DNA of 6,563 bases from Candidatus Omnitrophota bacterium (GTDB lineage Bacteria; Ratteibacteria; UBA8468; B48-G9; DTJG01), in NCBI GenBank assembly GCA_023818725.1, contig JAMWBX010000074.1, positions 1 to 6,563 on the forward strand, given 5' to 3'. How positions within the stretch are numbered: position 1 is the stretch's first letter; each line of letters starts with the position of its first letter. The position numbers and the translations under genes are program-made. This document shows, one piece after another, positions 1-6,563 of the stretch. The notes under the pieces are model-generated. The model had not been told where the DNA came from, made no database searches, and saw nothing but the letters and a program-made list of their open reading frames with translations.

Positions 1-2550
1 TTTATTTCAATATCCGACTATGATGGAATAGATAAATCCACAAGGACCCAATTCATAAGAATTAAGCCATACGGATCCGACTCAATAAAACTTTCTTTAA
101 ATCCCACAAGATACGGGCTTCATTATCTGAAGGTAATATGTTCATCTGGTAGCGAAGAGTATAGCTGTTTTAGAAACTTTGCTTATCTTCATCCTGACAC
201 AAGAGAAAGAGGAAACTGGTCTGAAGGAAAGGGTTCAATCTTTGGTTACTGGAACTGGTCCGGCGCACATAATACTCCGGATCTAAAAACAGAACTCATT
301 GTAATGGCTCAGGCAGGCGCTGAAACCAATCTTTCTACTTACAGAACAGCAAGTCCAGAGATCAGGGAACTTGCTGAAAAATTAGGGTATGTTTCTCATA
401 AGGCGTTTGATGGAGGTGTGATATATGTAAATAGCTTTTCATACGCAAATGCAAAGTACTATGACCCGAAAAATCCTGAAGCGACGCAGAAATGGTTGAT
501 TGAAGAATTGAAAAAGTATAAGGTGGAAAAAAGTGCAATTAATAAGCCAGAATACATTCTGTTTTTTCCTGAGCCAGGCATTGGTCCAATAACCTATGGC
601 ATATGGCCCGAGCATTATGGAAACGATTACCACGTGACACAGGATGAAGAAAAGGCGTTCAGATCGCAGCTTGAAAAATTTCTGCTTGGAGCAAGGGCAG
701 TAAGAAATCAATGGCCGGATGTCAAGATTTTACTTCCGCATGGAGACCCTCACTATACGGCGTTGTTTTTGCGTTTGAGCCCTGAAGCAAGAGAATTAAT
801 TGATGGAGTTGGTTTGGATCTTCCAGGTTTTGAAAGAACACCTGAACAGCCAGTGCATCAGGTTGTTCTCAACAGGTTGTATCCGATCCTTCAGGACATA
901 AAAAAATACAAACCAGACCCGTATCTTGTTGTGGTTGAAGGAACCTGTATTTCATCAGCGGATTATGACACAAGCTTTGAAGACCAGGCAAATATAGCAA
1001 CGAGAAACTTTCTGGTTCTCATTGGTTACGGAATAAACCATCACGCCAGTTCAAATGCTCCTTTTGACTGCGCAAATTACTGGGGAGAGAATCACTATGG
1101 CGGTGGCTATTGCACCCGTTTGCCGCTTGCAATGCCAAAACTTGCCTATGTTTCTTATGCGACGCTAACCAGACATATCAATAGATGTAATTTCATCAGG
1201 TATGTGCCGACAGGAAGTACTTCAACATACTGCCAGGAATACAAACACTATAAAACAGGAAGGCTTGTTTATGTGTTATGGACAGTGAGAGGCAAAAGGC
1301 CTGTTAGCGTAAAACTTGCGCCAGGAAAATCAGTTGAACTTTATGATATCAATGACAATGTGACAGTTTTGAGAGAGCAAAATGGCGCAGCAACATTTTT
1401 TATTGGACAATCTCCTGTGTATCTTGAAGGTTTGACAGAACCAATTGAACTATCGCTTGGAGAGCCCGACCATAGCGATAGTTTTCCTTCAAAAAATTCA
1501 ATCAGGCTCGCAAACCTTGCAGATGGCTGGAAGATTTCTACAGCACGTGATTATGAATACGAAAACAATCATAAACTCCAGATAGAAAGATTTCCTGGAG
1601 AGATGAGCTCACAGGTTGTAATGGTTGATAAAAAATATGGAAAAAAGGCGCTGAGGGTTCATCTAGAAAAGCAAAAAATAGATAGAAAGGTGATGCCATA
1701 TTACACAACGATTGTTCCACCAAAACCAGTTCTAATACCAGGAAAACCTTCTCATATTGGTCTTTGGGCTTATGCGGCAAGCGATTGGGGAAGAGTGGTG
1801 TTTATGTTGAGAGACGCAAAGGGTGAAAAGTGGATCAGCATTGGAACAAAAGACGATTGGAACTGCGATGACATAAGGACTATGAGCTTTTTCTGTTTTG
1901 ATGGATGGAGATATATTAAATTTCAGATGCCATCCAACGCACCATATGATTGTTATAGAGAGCTTGGTTCATCATGGTGGGGCTCATTCGGAGGAGATGG
2001 AATTGTGGATCTTCCTTTGAAACTTGAAAAGATAATTGTTGAGCGCAGAAGCTCTGTCATTTATGGGAATGAACTTGTCCCTGCCAGCAATGAAGATGTG
2101 TTGCTCGGGGATCTCTATGCAGAGTATGCCACAGCGCAGGATATGAAAAGTTCTGCCATTGAACTTTCAAGAATTCGGATGCCAGCGCCTGCTGGAATGC
2201 CTGCGCTTGAAAATCCCATAAGCAATCTTTATGAAATTGGTGTCCTGCCGCCGGCAAAAATTATAAGGGTCCAGGATCCTGAACATATGCCTGATGGAAC
2301 AAGATGTAATATCTTTTTCGAACAAGCACCGGACGCAAGGTCATATGATGTCTGGGCAAGTGTATATCCAGATGGCAGAGGCGCTGTAAGAATTGCTTCA
2401 GGCATAACACAATCAGGGTCTTTAATTCAGGGCTTAAAGCCAGATGTGGATTTTTATCTTTTTATTACTTACACTGATAGCGAGGGAAAACAGGCAAAGC
2501 CATCACAGCCATTCAAGGTTAATTTAAAAAATAAGTTCCTTTATCAATGA
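1..2550 (+). CDS. Glycoside-hydrolase-like multidomain protein, 5' partial
   Basis: The frame is open from base 1 to the TGA at 2548-2550 (849 codons), so the N-terminus is missing. The ATG at 304 is internal: protein-like sequence with a conserved-looking W-N-W-x-G-A-H (residues 84-90, numbered from base 1) precedes it. Residues 1-75 look like the end of a beta-sandwich. About 80-395 resemble a TIM barrel of the clan GH-A type. Its candidate acid/base is Glu191, in F-F-P-E-P-G where the clan usually has N-E-P; the candidate nucleophile is Glu313, in V-V-V-E-G-T. About 420-480 is a beta-sandwich ending in S-P-V-Y-L-E-G, as often follows such barrels. About 500-710 is aromatic-rich and jelly-roll-like, perhaps carbohydrate-binding. 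About 750-845 is fibronectin-III-like. I infer hydrolysis of a glycan, substrate unknown. Export cannot be judged without the N-terminus. No C-terminal anchor is visible. The exact family is not recognised. Confidence 0.8.
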   Translation, partial: FISISDYDGIDKSTRTQFIRIKPYGSDSIKLSLNPTRYGLHYLKVICSSGSEEYSCFRNFAYLHPDTRERGNWSEGKGSIFGYWNWSGAHNTPDLKTELIVMAQAGAETNLSTYRTASPEIRELAEKLGYVSHKAFDGGVIYVNSFSYANAKYYDPKNPEATQKWLIEELKKYKVEKSAINKPEYILFFPEPGIGPITYGIWPEHYGNDYHVTQDEEKAFRSQLEKFLLGARAVRNQWPDVKILLPHGDPHYTALFLRLSPEARELIDGVGLDLPGFERTPEQPVHQVVLNRLYPILQDIKKYKPDPYLVVVEGTCISSADYDTSFEDQANIATRNFLVLIGYGINHHASSNAPFDCANYWGENHYGGGYCTRLPLAMPKLAYVSYATLTRHINRCNFIRYVPTGSTSTYCQEYKHYKTGRLVYVLWTVRGKRPVSVKLAPGKSVELYDINDNVTVLREQNGAATFFIGQSPVYLEGLTEPIELSLGEPDHSDSFPSKNSIRLANLADGWKISTARDYEYENNHKLQIERFPGEMSSQVVMVDKKYGKKALRVHLEKQKIDRKVMPYYTTIVPPKPVLIPGKPSHIGLWAYAASDWGRVVFMLRDAKGEKWISIGTKDDWNCDDIRTMSFFCFDGWRYIKFQMPSNAPYDCYRELGSSWWGSFGGDGIVDLPLKLEKIIVERRSSVIYGNELVPASNEDVLLGDLYAEYATAQDMKSSAIELSRIRMPAPAGMPALENPISNLYEIGVLPPAKIIRVQDPEHMPDGTRCNIFFEQAPDARSYDVWASVYPDGRGAVRIASGITQSGSLIQGLKPDVDFYLFITYTDSEGKQAKPSQPFKVNLKNKFLYQ

Positions 2551-3647
2551 ACGAATCTTTCAGGTTGATTGACAGCGGTTTTGTATTCAGGGTTGAAAAT
2601 CGCGCCGGTGCTCCGGTTGCTTGTGGTCCGCGATTCGTTTTAAATTCCGATGAAATAATCTGTTCTTTTATGGTTCAATCAGGGCTTGGAATAAATGATT
2701 TCAAACCTGTATTGATGCGTTCTCGCGATGGTAAAAAATGGGAAAATCTGACATTTCCATGGAAACATCTTACTGATGAATACAGCATTTTTGGCTCAAT
2801 CAGTCGAAGCCCTGATGGGCAGTTATTTTTCTTTGGCACGCGCACAAAAATTGATATGCAGGGAGAATCATTCTGGTCAGAGGCAACCTGTGGATTAAAA
2901 GAAAACCAGCTGATATATGGAATTTCTGAAGACAGTGGCTACAGCTGGTCAGAGTTTTTCGTAATTCCAAAACCAGAGCCATCTGCGGCAGAGGCGCCAG
3001 GAGCAATGTGCATAACAAAAAGCGGTTCCTGGCATGCGTGTTATTCCCCTTACAACACATTTGATCCAGATCTTTTTGTGAAGAGAAATCATGTTATTCT
3101 TCTGACCAGCAGGGACAGAGGGAAAAGCTGGACACATACTGATATGTTGAGTTTTATTGAACCAGACTCCTGCGCTGCTGAGGCATGGGTTATTGAGATT
3201 GATGACGGAAAACTTTTTGGCACCTGCTGGAAGATCAATCAGAAGGATGGTTCCGATTATTCCAATCCTTTTGCACTTTCATTTGATGACGGCAGGACAT
3301 GGACTGAATCAAAACCAACAGGCATTATGGGCCAGACACCAGCGGTAGCACCGTTTTCACAGGACAAAATCTTATTTGTTTATAACCAGAGAAGGGCTAT
3401 TGTTGCTGGTATAAGACTGGCGGTTGCCAGAGTTTCAAAAAACGAATTCAGGGTTGAGACTGATCACCTGATATATCGTGCAGAAAGGCCCGGAGCAATA
3501 ACTCATTCTGAATGGACAAATTTCAGTTTCGGAGAGCCTCATGTGCTGGTTCTTCCTGACAGAACATTTCTTATTGTCTTCTGGTCAATAGAAAAGGATT
3601 TCAGGGCTATCAGATATATCAGGCTGGATGCAGGCGCTATCTTTTAA
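2547..3647 (+). CDS. BNR/Asp-box sialidase-fold protein
   Basis: This 366-residue protein has four Asp boxes (S-x-D-x-G-x-x-W type): 59-65 (one residue short), 127-134, 188-195 and 245-252. Their spacing of about 55-70 residues fits the blades of a six-bladed sialidase/neuraminidase propeller. The N-terminal R-I-P arginine motif of true GH33 sialidases is not evident; the corresponding stretch reads C-G-P-R-F (26-30). Arg282, Arg283 and Arg290 are possible later arginines. It may therefore cleave a different glycoside or only bind glycan. No signal peptide or membrane segment is seen, so it is predicted cytoplasmic unless exported another way. Its ATG overlaps the upstream stop as ATGA and no Shine-Dalgarno precedes it, so translation is probably coupled to the upstream gene. 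It likely works on the same glycan as that neighbour. Fold call strong, enzymatic activity uncertain. Confidence 0.88.
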   Translation: MNESFRLIDSGFVFRVENRAGAPVACGPRFVLNSDEIICSFMVQSGLGINDFKPVLMRSRDGKKWENLTFPWKHLTDEYSIFGSISRSPDGQLFFFGTRTKIDMQGESFWSEATCGLKENQLIYGISEDSGYSWSEFFVIPKPEPSAAEAPGAMCITKSGSWHACYSPYNTFDPDLFVKRNHVILLTSRDRGKSWTHTDMLSFIEPDSCAAEAWVIEIDDGKLFGTCWKINQKDGSDYSNPFALSFDDGRTWTESKPTGIMGQTPAVAPFSQDKILFVYNQRRAIVAGIRLAVARVSKNEFRVETDHLIYRAERPGAITHSEWTNFSFGEPHVLVLPDRTFLIVFWSIEKDFRAIRYIRLDAGAIF

Positions 3648-3649
3648 TT

Positions 3650-4453
3650 TTAGAATTTAGCGGCAACAGTAACATGGAACACAGGTTGTCTGATTTCGTA
3701 GATTACATAGCACTTGCCTTCTCTTTGCAAATCAAGAAGGGTTCTGCCAAGTATTGTTTTCAGGCGCTGCGCATAAAGAATTCCCATCTCGTCAAATTCC
3801 TTTTTTTTCAACTCTGGCCTGTGCCCATATCGCTTTAGAAAATTAAATGTAAAATTGTCTTCTCCAGTGTAATCAAATTCTTTAAACAGAATATCAACGC
3901 TTGTGCCGAATTGATGGCTTGAGGTATTTTTTGTGGCATTTCTGTTTTTTCTTGTGAGTCGTTTCTGGCCTTCGTCTGTTCGCAGAACAGAACTTATGGT
4001 GAAACGATATAACGGCAGATTATTTTTTTTCAAATTTTCCTGAAATTTTTCTCCTATCAGTTGAAGGAGTTTAAAAGTGTCAGGCGTAACATATGGCAGG
4101 GAATCTTTTAGTTCTTTTATTCTCCAGAATCTTGTTTCACTCAGATGAATCAGTTTCCCATCTTCCACAGCTTTAATGACAGCCGTTTCATCGATAAGTC
4201 CACCAACACCAAATTTTTGAGCCACTTCAACATGATAGTCATTCACCATAACCCGCAATTCTTTAACTTCGCTTAGATTCATAAAAGAAAGCATACTGTC
4301 AAAATTCTTTTTGTACTGTTCGTACCTGGTTGCTTCTTTTCTCAATTTACTCGCAGGTTTAGAAATCCTGAAAAATGTCAGGACACAGAGAAAAACAATG
4401 AGCGCTATGAGTGTAAACACAACAGATAAAACAGTAATTCGTTGTCCTGTCAT
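3650..4453 (-). CDS. Membrane-anchored LAS/M15-like peptidase-fold protein (DUF5715-like)
   Basis: This 267-residue protein begins with an uncleaved signal-anchor-like helix (about 7-28, V-L-S-V-V-F-T-L-I-A-L-I-V-F), then a basic, charged stretch (31-50). The rest should face the periplasm or cell exterior. The C-terminal half carries the pattern of zinc LAS/M15-type peptidases: I-S-S-V-L-R-T (153-159, supplying Arg158), S-S-H-Q-F-G-T-S-V-D (178-187, ligands His180 and Asp187), then Glu253 as candidate catalytic base and His260 as third ligand in Q-P-V-F-H-V-T-V. From memory this ending matches DUF5715 proteins. The likely role is cleavage of peptidoglycan stem peptides, but this is inferred. 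The start is supported by an AGGAA six bases upstream and a candidate promoter. The gene is alone on its strand here, divergent from a PAS/GAF sensor gene and convergent with a glycan-related operon, with stops two bases apart. Confidence 0.85.
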   Translation of the reverse strand: MTGQRITVLSVVFTLIALIVFLCVLTFFRISKPASKLRKEATRYEQYKKNFDSMLSFMNLSEVKELRVMVNDYHVEVAQKFGVGGLIDETAVIKAVEDGKLIHLSETRFWRIKELKDSLPYVTPDTFKLLQLIGEKFQENLKKNNLPLYRFTISSVLRTDEGQKRLTRKNRNATKNTSSHQFGTSVDILFKEFDYTGEDNFTFNFLKRYGHRPELKKKEFDEMGILYAQRLKTILGRTLLDLQREGKCYVIYEIRQPVFHVTVAAKF

Positions 4454-4459
4454 ATTCAG

Positions 4460-4464
4460 TTCCT
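4460..4464 (-). promoter_or_regulatory. Ribosome binding site of the peptidase-like gene
   Basis: On the minus strand the sequence reads AGGAA, six bases before the ATG at 4453. Its spacing supports this start over any internal ATG and keeps the N-terminal hydrophobic anchor intact. Confidence 0.7.
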
Positions 4465-4486
4465 GTTTCTTATGGGATAATACAAG

Positions 4487-4515
4487 ATTTTATCCAACTT
4501 TAGGATAGAGTTCAA
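4487..4515 (-). promoter_or_regulatory. Candidate sigma70 promoter for the peptidase-like gene
   Basis: Read on the minus strand, TTGAAC (4515-4510, 4 of 6 to consensus) and TAAAAT (4492-4487, 5 of 6) are separated by 17 bases. Transcription would start near 4480 and give a leader of about 27 bases that includes the AGGAA. A second box, TATTAT (4482-4477), has no matching -35 at the right distance. AT-rich DNA yields such matches by chance, so confidence is moderate. Confidence 0.45.
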
Positions 4516-4540
4516 ACAGAAGATAGAATTAGATTCTGTT
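4515..4540. promoter_or_regulatory. Imperfect palindrome between divergent promoters, candidate operator
   Basis: AACAGAA (4515-4521) and its exact reverse complement TTCTGTT (4534-4540) flank a 12-base centre, in which a TA/TA pair also matches. The 26-bp dyad lies between the predicted -35 boxes of the two divergent promoters and touches both. That is where a dimeric regulator could control both genes. No regulator gene is visible in the window and the dyad matches no operator I recognise. It could be chance in AT-rich DNA. Confidence 0.35.
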
Positions 4541-4567
4541 GACCGTTGAACATTAAAATTGTATCAT
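4539..4567 (+). promoter_or_regulatory. Candidate sigma70 promoter for the PAS/GAF sensor gene
   Basis: TTGACC (4539-4544, 5 of 6 to consensus) is followed after exactly 17 bases by TATCAT (4562-4567, 5 of 6). This is the best promoter match in the intergenic region. The predicted start, near 4574, would leave a leader of only about 14 bases made almost wholly of the ribosome binding site. Confidence 0.6.
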
Positions 4568-4578
4568 TTCTTCAGGAT

Positions 4579-4583
4579 GGAGG
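4579..4583 (+). promoter_or_regulatory. Ribosome binding site of the sensor gene
   Basis: GGAGG ends four bases before the ATG at 4588, slightly closer than usual. An AGGA further upstream (4574-4577) has a ten-base gap. Either fixes 4588 as the start. The other ATG here, at 4577, meets a stop after four codons. Confidence 0.65.
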
Positions 4584-4587
4584 TCGA

Positions 4588-6563
4588 ATGAAGTTCTATA
4601 ATAATAAGAAGTTTAGAAATAAATCAAATGCGGTCTCGAAAAACCTGCCTTTTTTGGAAAAAATCAAGAAGGAGTTTCTCACAGAAGAAAAAATCCTCAA
4701 ACGCGGCATTAATGACGCTCAACTTTATTTTGACTTTGCTGATACAATGCTCATTGTTCTTGGCAAAGACCAGCGTGTTTTGAAAATAAACAAAAAAGGA
4801 TGCGAAATTCTTGGTTATCCAGTAAACAAAATAATCGGGAAGAAATACTTTGACAATTTTATTCCTGCTCGGTTCAGAAAGGAAATGAAATCATTTTTTC
4901 AGGATCTTGTTTCAGGCAAAAAGATTTTGAGAAGGTATTTTGAAAATCCAGTTCTTACAGCAAGAGGCGAAAGATTGATTGCCTGGCGAAATGTTGTTTT
5001 GAAAAACCCGGATGGGACAATAGCAGGAACCCTCAGCGAGGGTAGGGATATTACAGATCAAAGAGAAGCAGAAAACCGCATTATTGAATCAGAAAAACGA
5101 TTCAGATTGCTTTTTGAAAACGCTCCTGCTGGTTATGTTGCCTGTTTTCTTGATGGAAAAATTTATGATGTAAACCAGTTTTTTATCTCCATGACAGGTT
5201 TCAGAAAAGAGCAAGTGACAGGCAAAAATTTTAAAAGATTTGTTTTTTCAAAGGACAAAAAAACGGTTGACCAGCTTTTCAATTCTCTAAAAACAGTCAC
5301 TGTTTTTAGTATTTCTGAATTCAGAATAATAAAAAAGGATGGTTCTCCGATTGATGTTTATTGCGCAGCAAAACTTGCTGGCAAAGAAGAAAAAATGATC
5401 CAGATTATTCTTTACGATATCACACATCGCAGGGTGATAGATAAATTAAATGAAGCGCAAGAAAAAATTTGTTCAGTTCTGAATGAAGCGCTTGATAGTT
5501 CTGAAATTGCTTCAAAGGTGGCAGCCGCAATTAAAAAATCGTTTGGTTTTGAAAGTGTGGCAATTTTTTTCAAAGATGACAGAAAAAAACAGCCTTTTGC
5601 AAAGGGCTTTCAAAATTACATTCAGGATTGTTTTGCGGGCAAAACAAAAAAAGAATCAAAAGATTTGATTTCAAAGACAAGGATAGATGGAAAAGAAAAG
5701 TATTCTGCATGTTTTCCCTTAAAGACGAAAGATGAAATTTTTGGTGTATTGTTCTGCGCGGATATAAGTGAAAGTAAGTTTTCTCCGGAAACAGTCGGTT
5801 TTCTTGAAAACGCGGCAAAATTGGTTTCTGTTGGACTTCAAAGAATTAAATCGTTTAATCAACTGCAAGCAACCATTAGGAATTTCGAGACTTTTATCGG
5901 TTCCACAAAAGATATGGCTTTTATCAAGGACTCAAAATTCAGATATATCTATGTGAATCCTGAATATTCGAAATTTTTCAAGAAAAGCGTAAGGGAGATA
6001 ATTGGAAAGAGTGATTTTGACCTGATGGAACCGCGTACTGCAGGGCAATGCCGTCGAACTGATAAACAGGCATTGAAAGAAAAAGGAGTTGTTATAAACG
6101 AAGAGGTAGCTGGAAATAGAACATATGAAACAAGAAAATTTCCTGTGAAACTTGAAACAGGAGAAATCGGGGTTGGCGCCTTTATCAGGGATATCACAGA
6201 AGAAAAAGAAAGCAAACAAAAATTATCAAATTTGATGTGGATGTACACAATTCTTTATCAGGTTAACAAGGCGATTGTTAGAGCAAAAAATACAGAAGAC
6301 CTGTTTAAAAAAATCTGTAAAATTGCCTGCGATGAAGGTAAGTTTATTCTTGCCTGGATATGCATGGTTGACTATGAAAAGAAAAGTGTTGTTCCTGTTG
6401 CTGGCTATGGAAAAACACAGTACTACAAAAACATAAAAATTTCTCTAGACCCACAATCTTTTGAAGGAAAAGGTCCGACAGCAAGGGCAATAAGAACTGG
6501 AAGAGTTTGTGTGTGTAATGATATTCTTTCTGATAAAAGAATGCAACCATGGAGGAAACAAGC
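4588..6563 (+). CDS. PAS-PAS-GAF-PAS-GAF sensory protein, 3' partial
   Basis: The frame is open from the ATG to the window end: 658 codons plus two bases, no stop. After a lysine-rich N-terminus come PAS1 (about 42-160, ending G-R-D-I-T-D), PAS2 (about 172-285, beginning F-R-L-L-F-E-N-A-P-A-G and ending Y-D-I-T), a divergent GAF (about 292-425), PAS3 (about 430-545, with Y-V-N-P-E-Y, I-I-G-K and ending R-D-I-T-E-E) and a well-conserved GAF starting near 550, with L-A-W-I (588-591) and G-P-T-A-R-A-I-R-T-G-R (629-639). No membrane segment is seen, so it should sense intracellular signals (small ligands, redox state or a cofactor). The output module lies beyond the edge. In known relatives such arrays precede histidine kinase, GGDEF/EAL or other domains, so the output is undecided. 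It is transcribed divergently from the peptidase-like gene and may share regulation with it. Confidence 0.9.
   Translation, partial: MKFYNNKKFRNKSNAVSKNLPFLEKIKKEFLTEEKILKRGINDAQLYFDFADTMLIVLGKDQRVLKINKKGCEILGYPVNKIIGKKYFDNFIPARFRKEMKSFFQDLVSGKKILRRYFENPVLTARGERLIAWRNVVLKNPDGTIAGTLSEGRDITDQREAENRIIESEKRFRLLFENAPAGYVACFLDGKIYDVNQFFISMTGFRKEQVTGKNFKRFVFSKDKKTVDQLFNSLKTVTVFSISEFRIIKKDGSPIDVYCAAKLAGKEEKMIQIILYDITHRRVIDKLNEAQEKICSVLNEALDSSEIASKVAAAIKKSFGFESVAIFFKDDRKKQPFAKGFQNYIQDCFAGKTKKESKDLISKTRIDGKEKYSACFPLKTKDEIFGVLFCADISESKFSPETVGFLENAAKLVSVGLQRIKSFNQLQATIRNFETFIGSTKDMAFIKDSKFRYIYVNPEYSKFFKKSVREIIGKSDFDLMEPRTAGQCRRTDKQALKEKGVVINEEVAGNRTYETRKFPVKLETGEIGVGAFIRDITEEKESKQKLSNLMWMYTILYQVNKAIVRAKNTEDLFKKICKIACDEGKFILAWICMVDYEKKSVVPVAGYGKTQYYKNIKISLDPQSFEGKGPTARAIRTGRVCVCNDILSDKRMQPWRKQ

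Noticed and set aside
304..306. ATG at 304 as the start of the first gene
   Set aside because: The same frame is open back to base 1 with protein-like sequence, and no ribosome binding site precedes 304 (upstream bases read AACTCATTGTA).
439..711. Minus-strand ORF of 90 codons inside the hydrolase-like gene
   Set aside because: Lies wholly within a clear coding gene on the other strand, with Phe/Ile/Cys-rich shadow composition and no recognisable domain.
3157..3348. Plus-strand ORF of 63 codons in another frame of the Asp-box gene
   Set aside because: The main frame here carries Asp box 4 and continuous propeller sequence; the alternative frame shows no motif.
3635..3662. Weak stem-loop CGCTA / TAGCG across the convergent stops as a bidirectional terminator
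   Set aside because: Only five perfect pairs, an 18-base interval with at most three further pairs, and no adjoining T-tract, so it is not convincing.
3803..4030. Two runs of eight T (A8 on the coding strand) in the peptidase-like gene as programmed frameshift sites
   Set aside because: The reading frame and conserved motifs continue uninterrupted through both runs, and neither is followed by an evident stimulatory structure or an alternative frame that makes sense.
4475..4495. Inverted repeat GGATAA-N9-TTATCC over the minus-strand -10 region
   Set aside because: Only six pairs in AT-rich DNA; less striking than the neighbouring seven-pair dyad, and no other support.
5932..6248. Overlapping minus-strand ORFs of 95 and 99 codons
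   Set aside because: They are shadows of PAS3 in the sensor gene; Phe/Ser-rich composition reflects the complement of its Lys/Glu codons.

Overview
The window carries four protein-coding genes, two of them cut by the window edges. There are no RNA genes, mobile elements or CRISPR. The DNA is AT-rich, with many lysine AAA codons. The two starts preceded by non-coding DNA have purine-rich Shine-Dalgarno sites and sigma70-like -35/-10 boxes. That fits a free-living bacterium and argues mildly against Bacteroidota, which rarely use either signal. A multi-domain glycoside-hydrolase-like protein beside a sialidase-fold protein, plus a large PAS/GAF sensor, suggests an environmental polysaccharide user, perhaps of the PVC/Omnitrophota kind. 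This taxonomic guess is weak.

Bases 1-3647 (+ strand) hold a two-gene operon. The first gene is open from base 1, so its true start lies upstream; the ATG at 304 is internal. It encodes a probable clan GH-A-like TIM barrel, then a beta-sandwich, a jelly-roll-like region and a fibronectin-III-like C-terminus. Its stop overlaps the start of the second gene by four bases (ATGA). The second gene encodes a BNR/Asp-box protein with four Asp boxes, probably a six-bladed sialidase-like propeller. The pair probably acts on one glycan.

Bases 3650-4453 (- strand) encode a membrane-anchored protein with the zinc-site pattern of LAS/M15-type peptidases, resembling DUF5715. It converges on the operon with two bases between the stop codons and no convincing terminator.

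Bases 4454-4587 are a 134-bp divergent intergenic region. It holds one plausible sigma70 promoter for each direction, with a 26-bp imperfect palindrome between the two -35 boxes.

Bases 4588-6563 (+ strand) encode the N-terminal 658 residues of a soluble PAS-PAS-GAF-PAS-GAF sensor. Its output domain lies beyond the window, so histidine kinase, GGDEF and other outputs cannot be told apart. No stretch over 300 bases lacks a gene.
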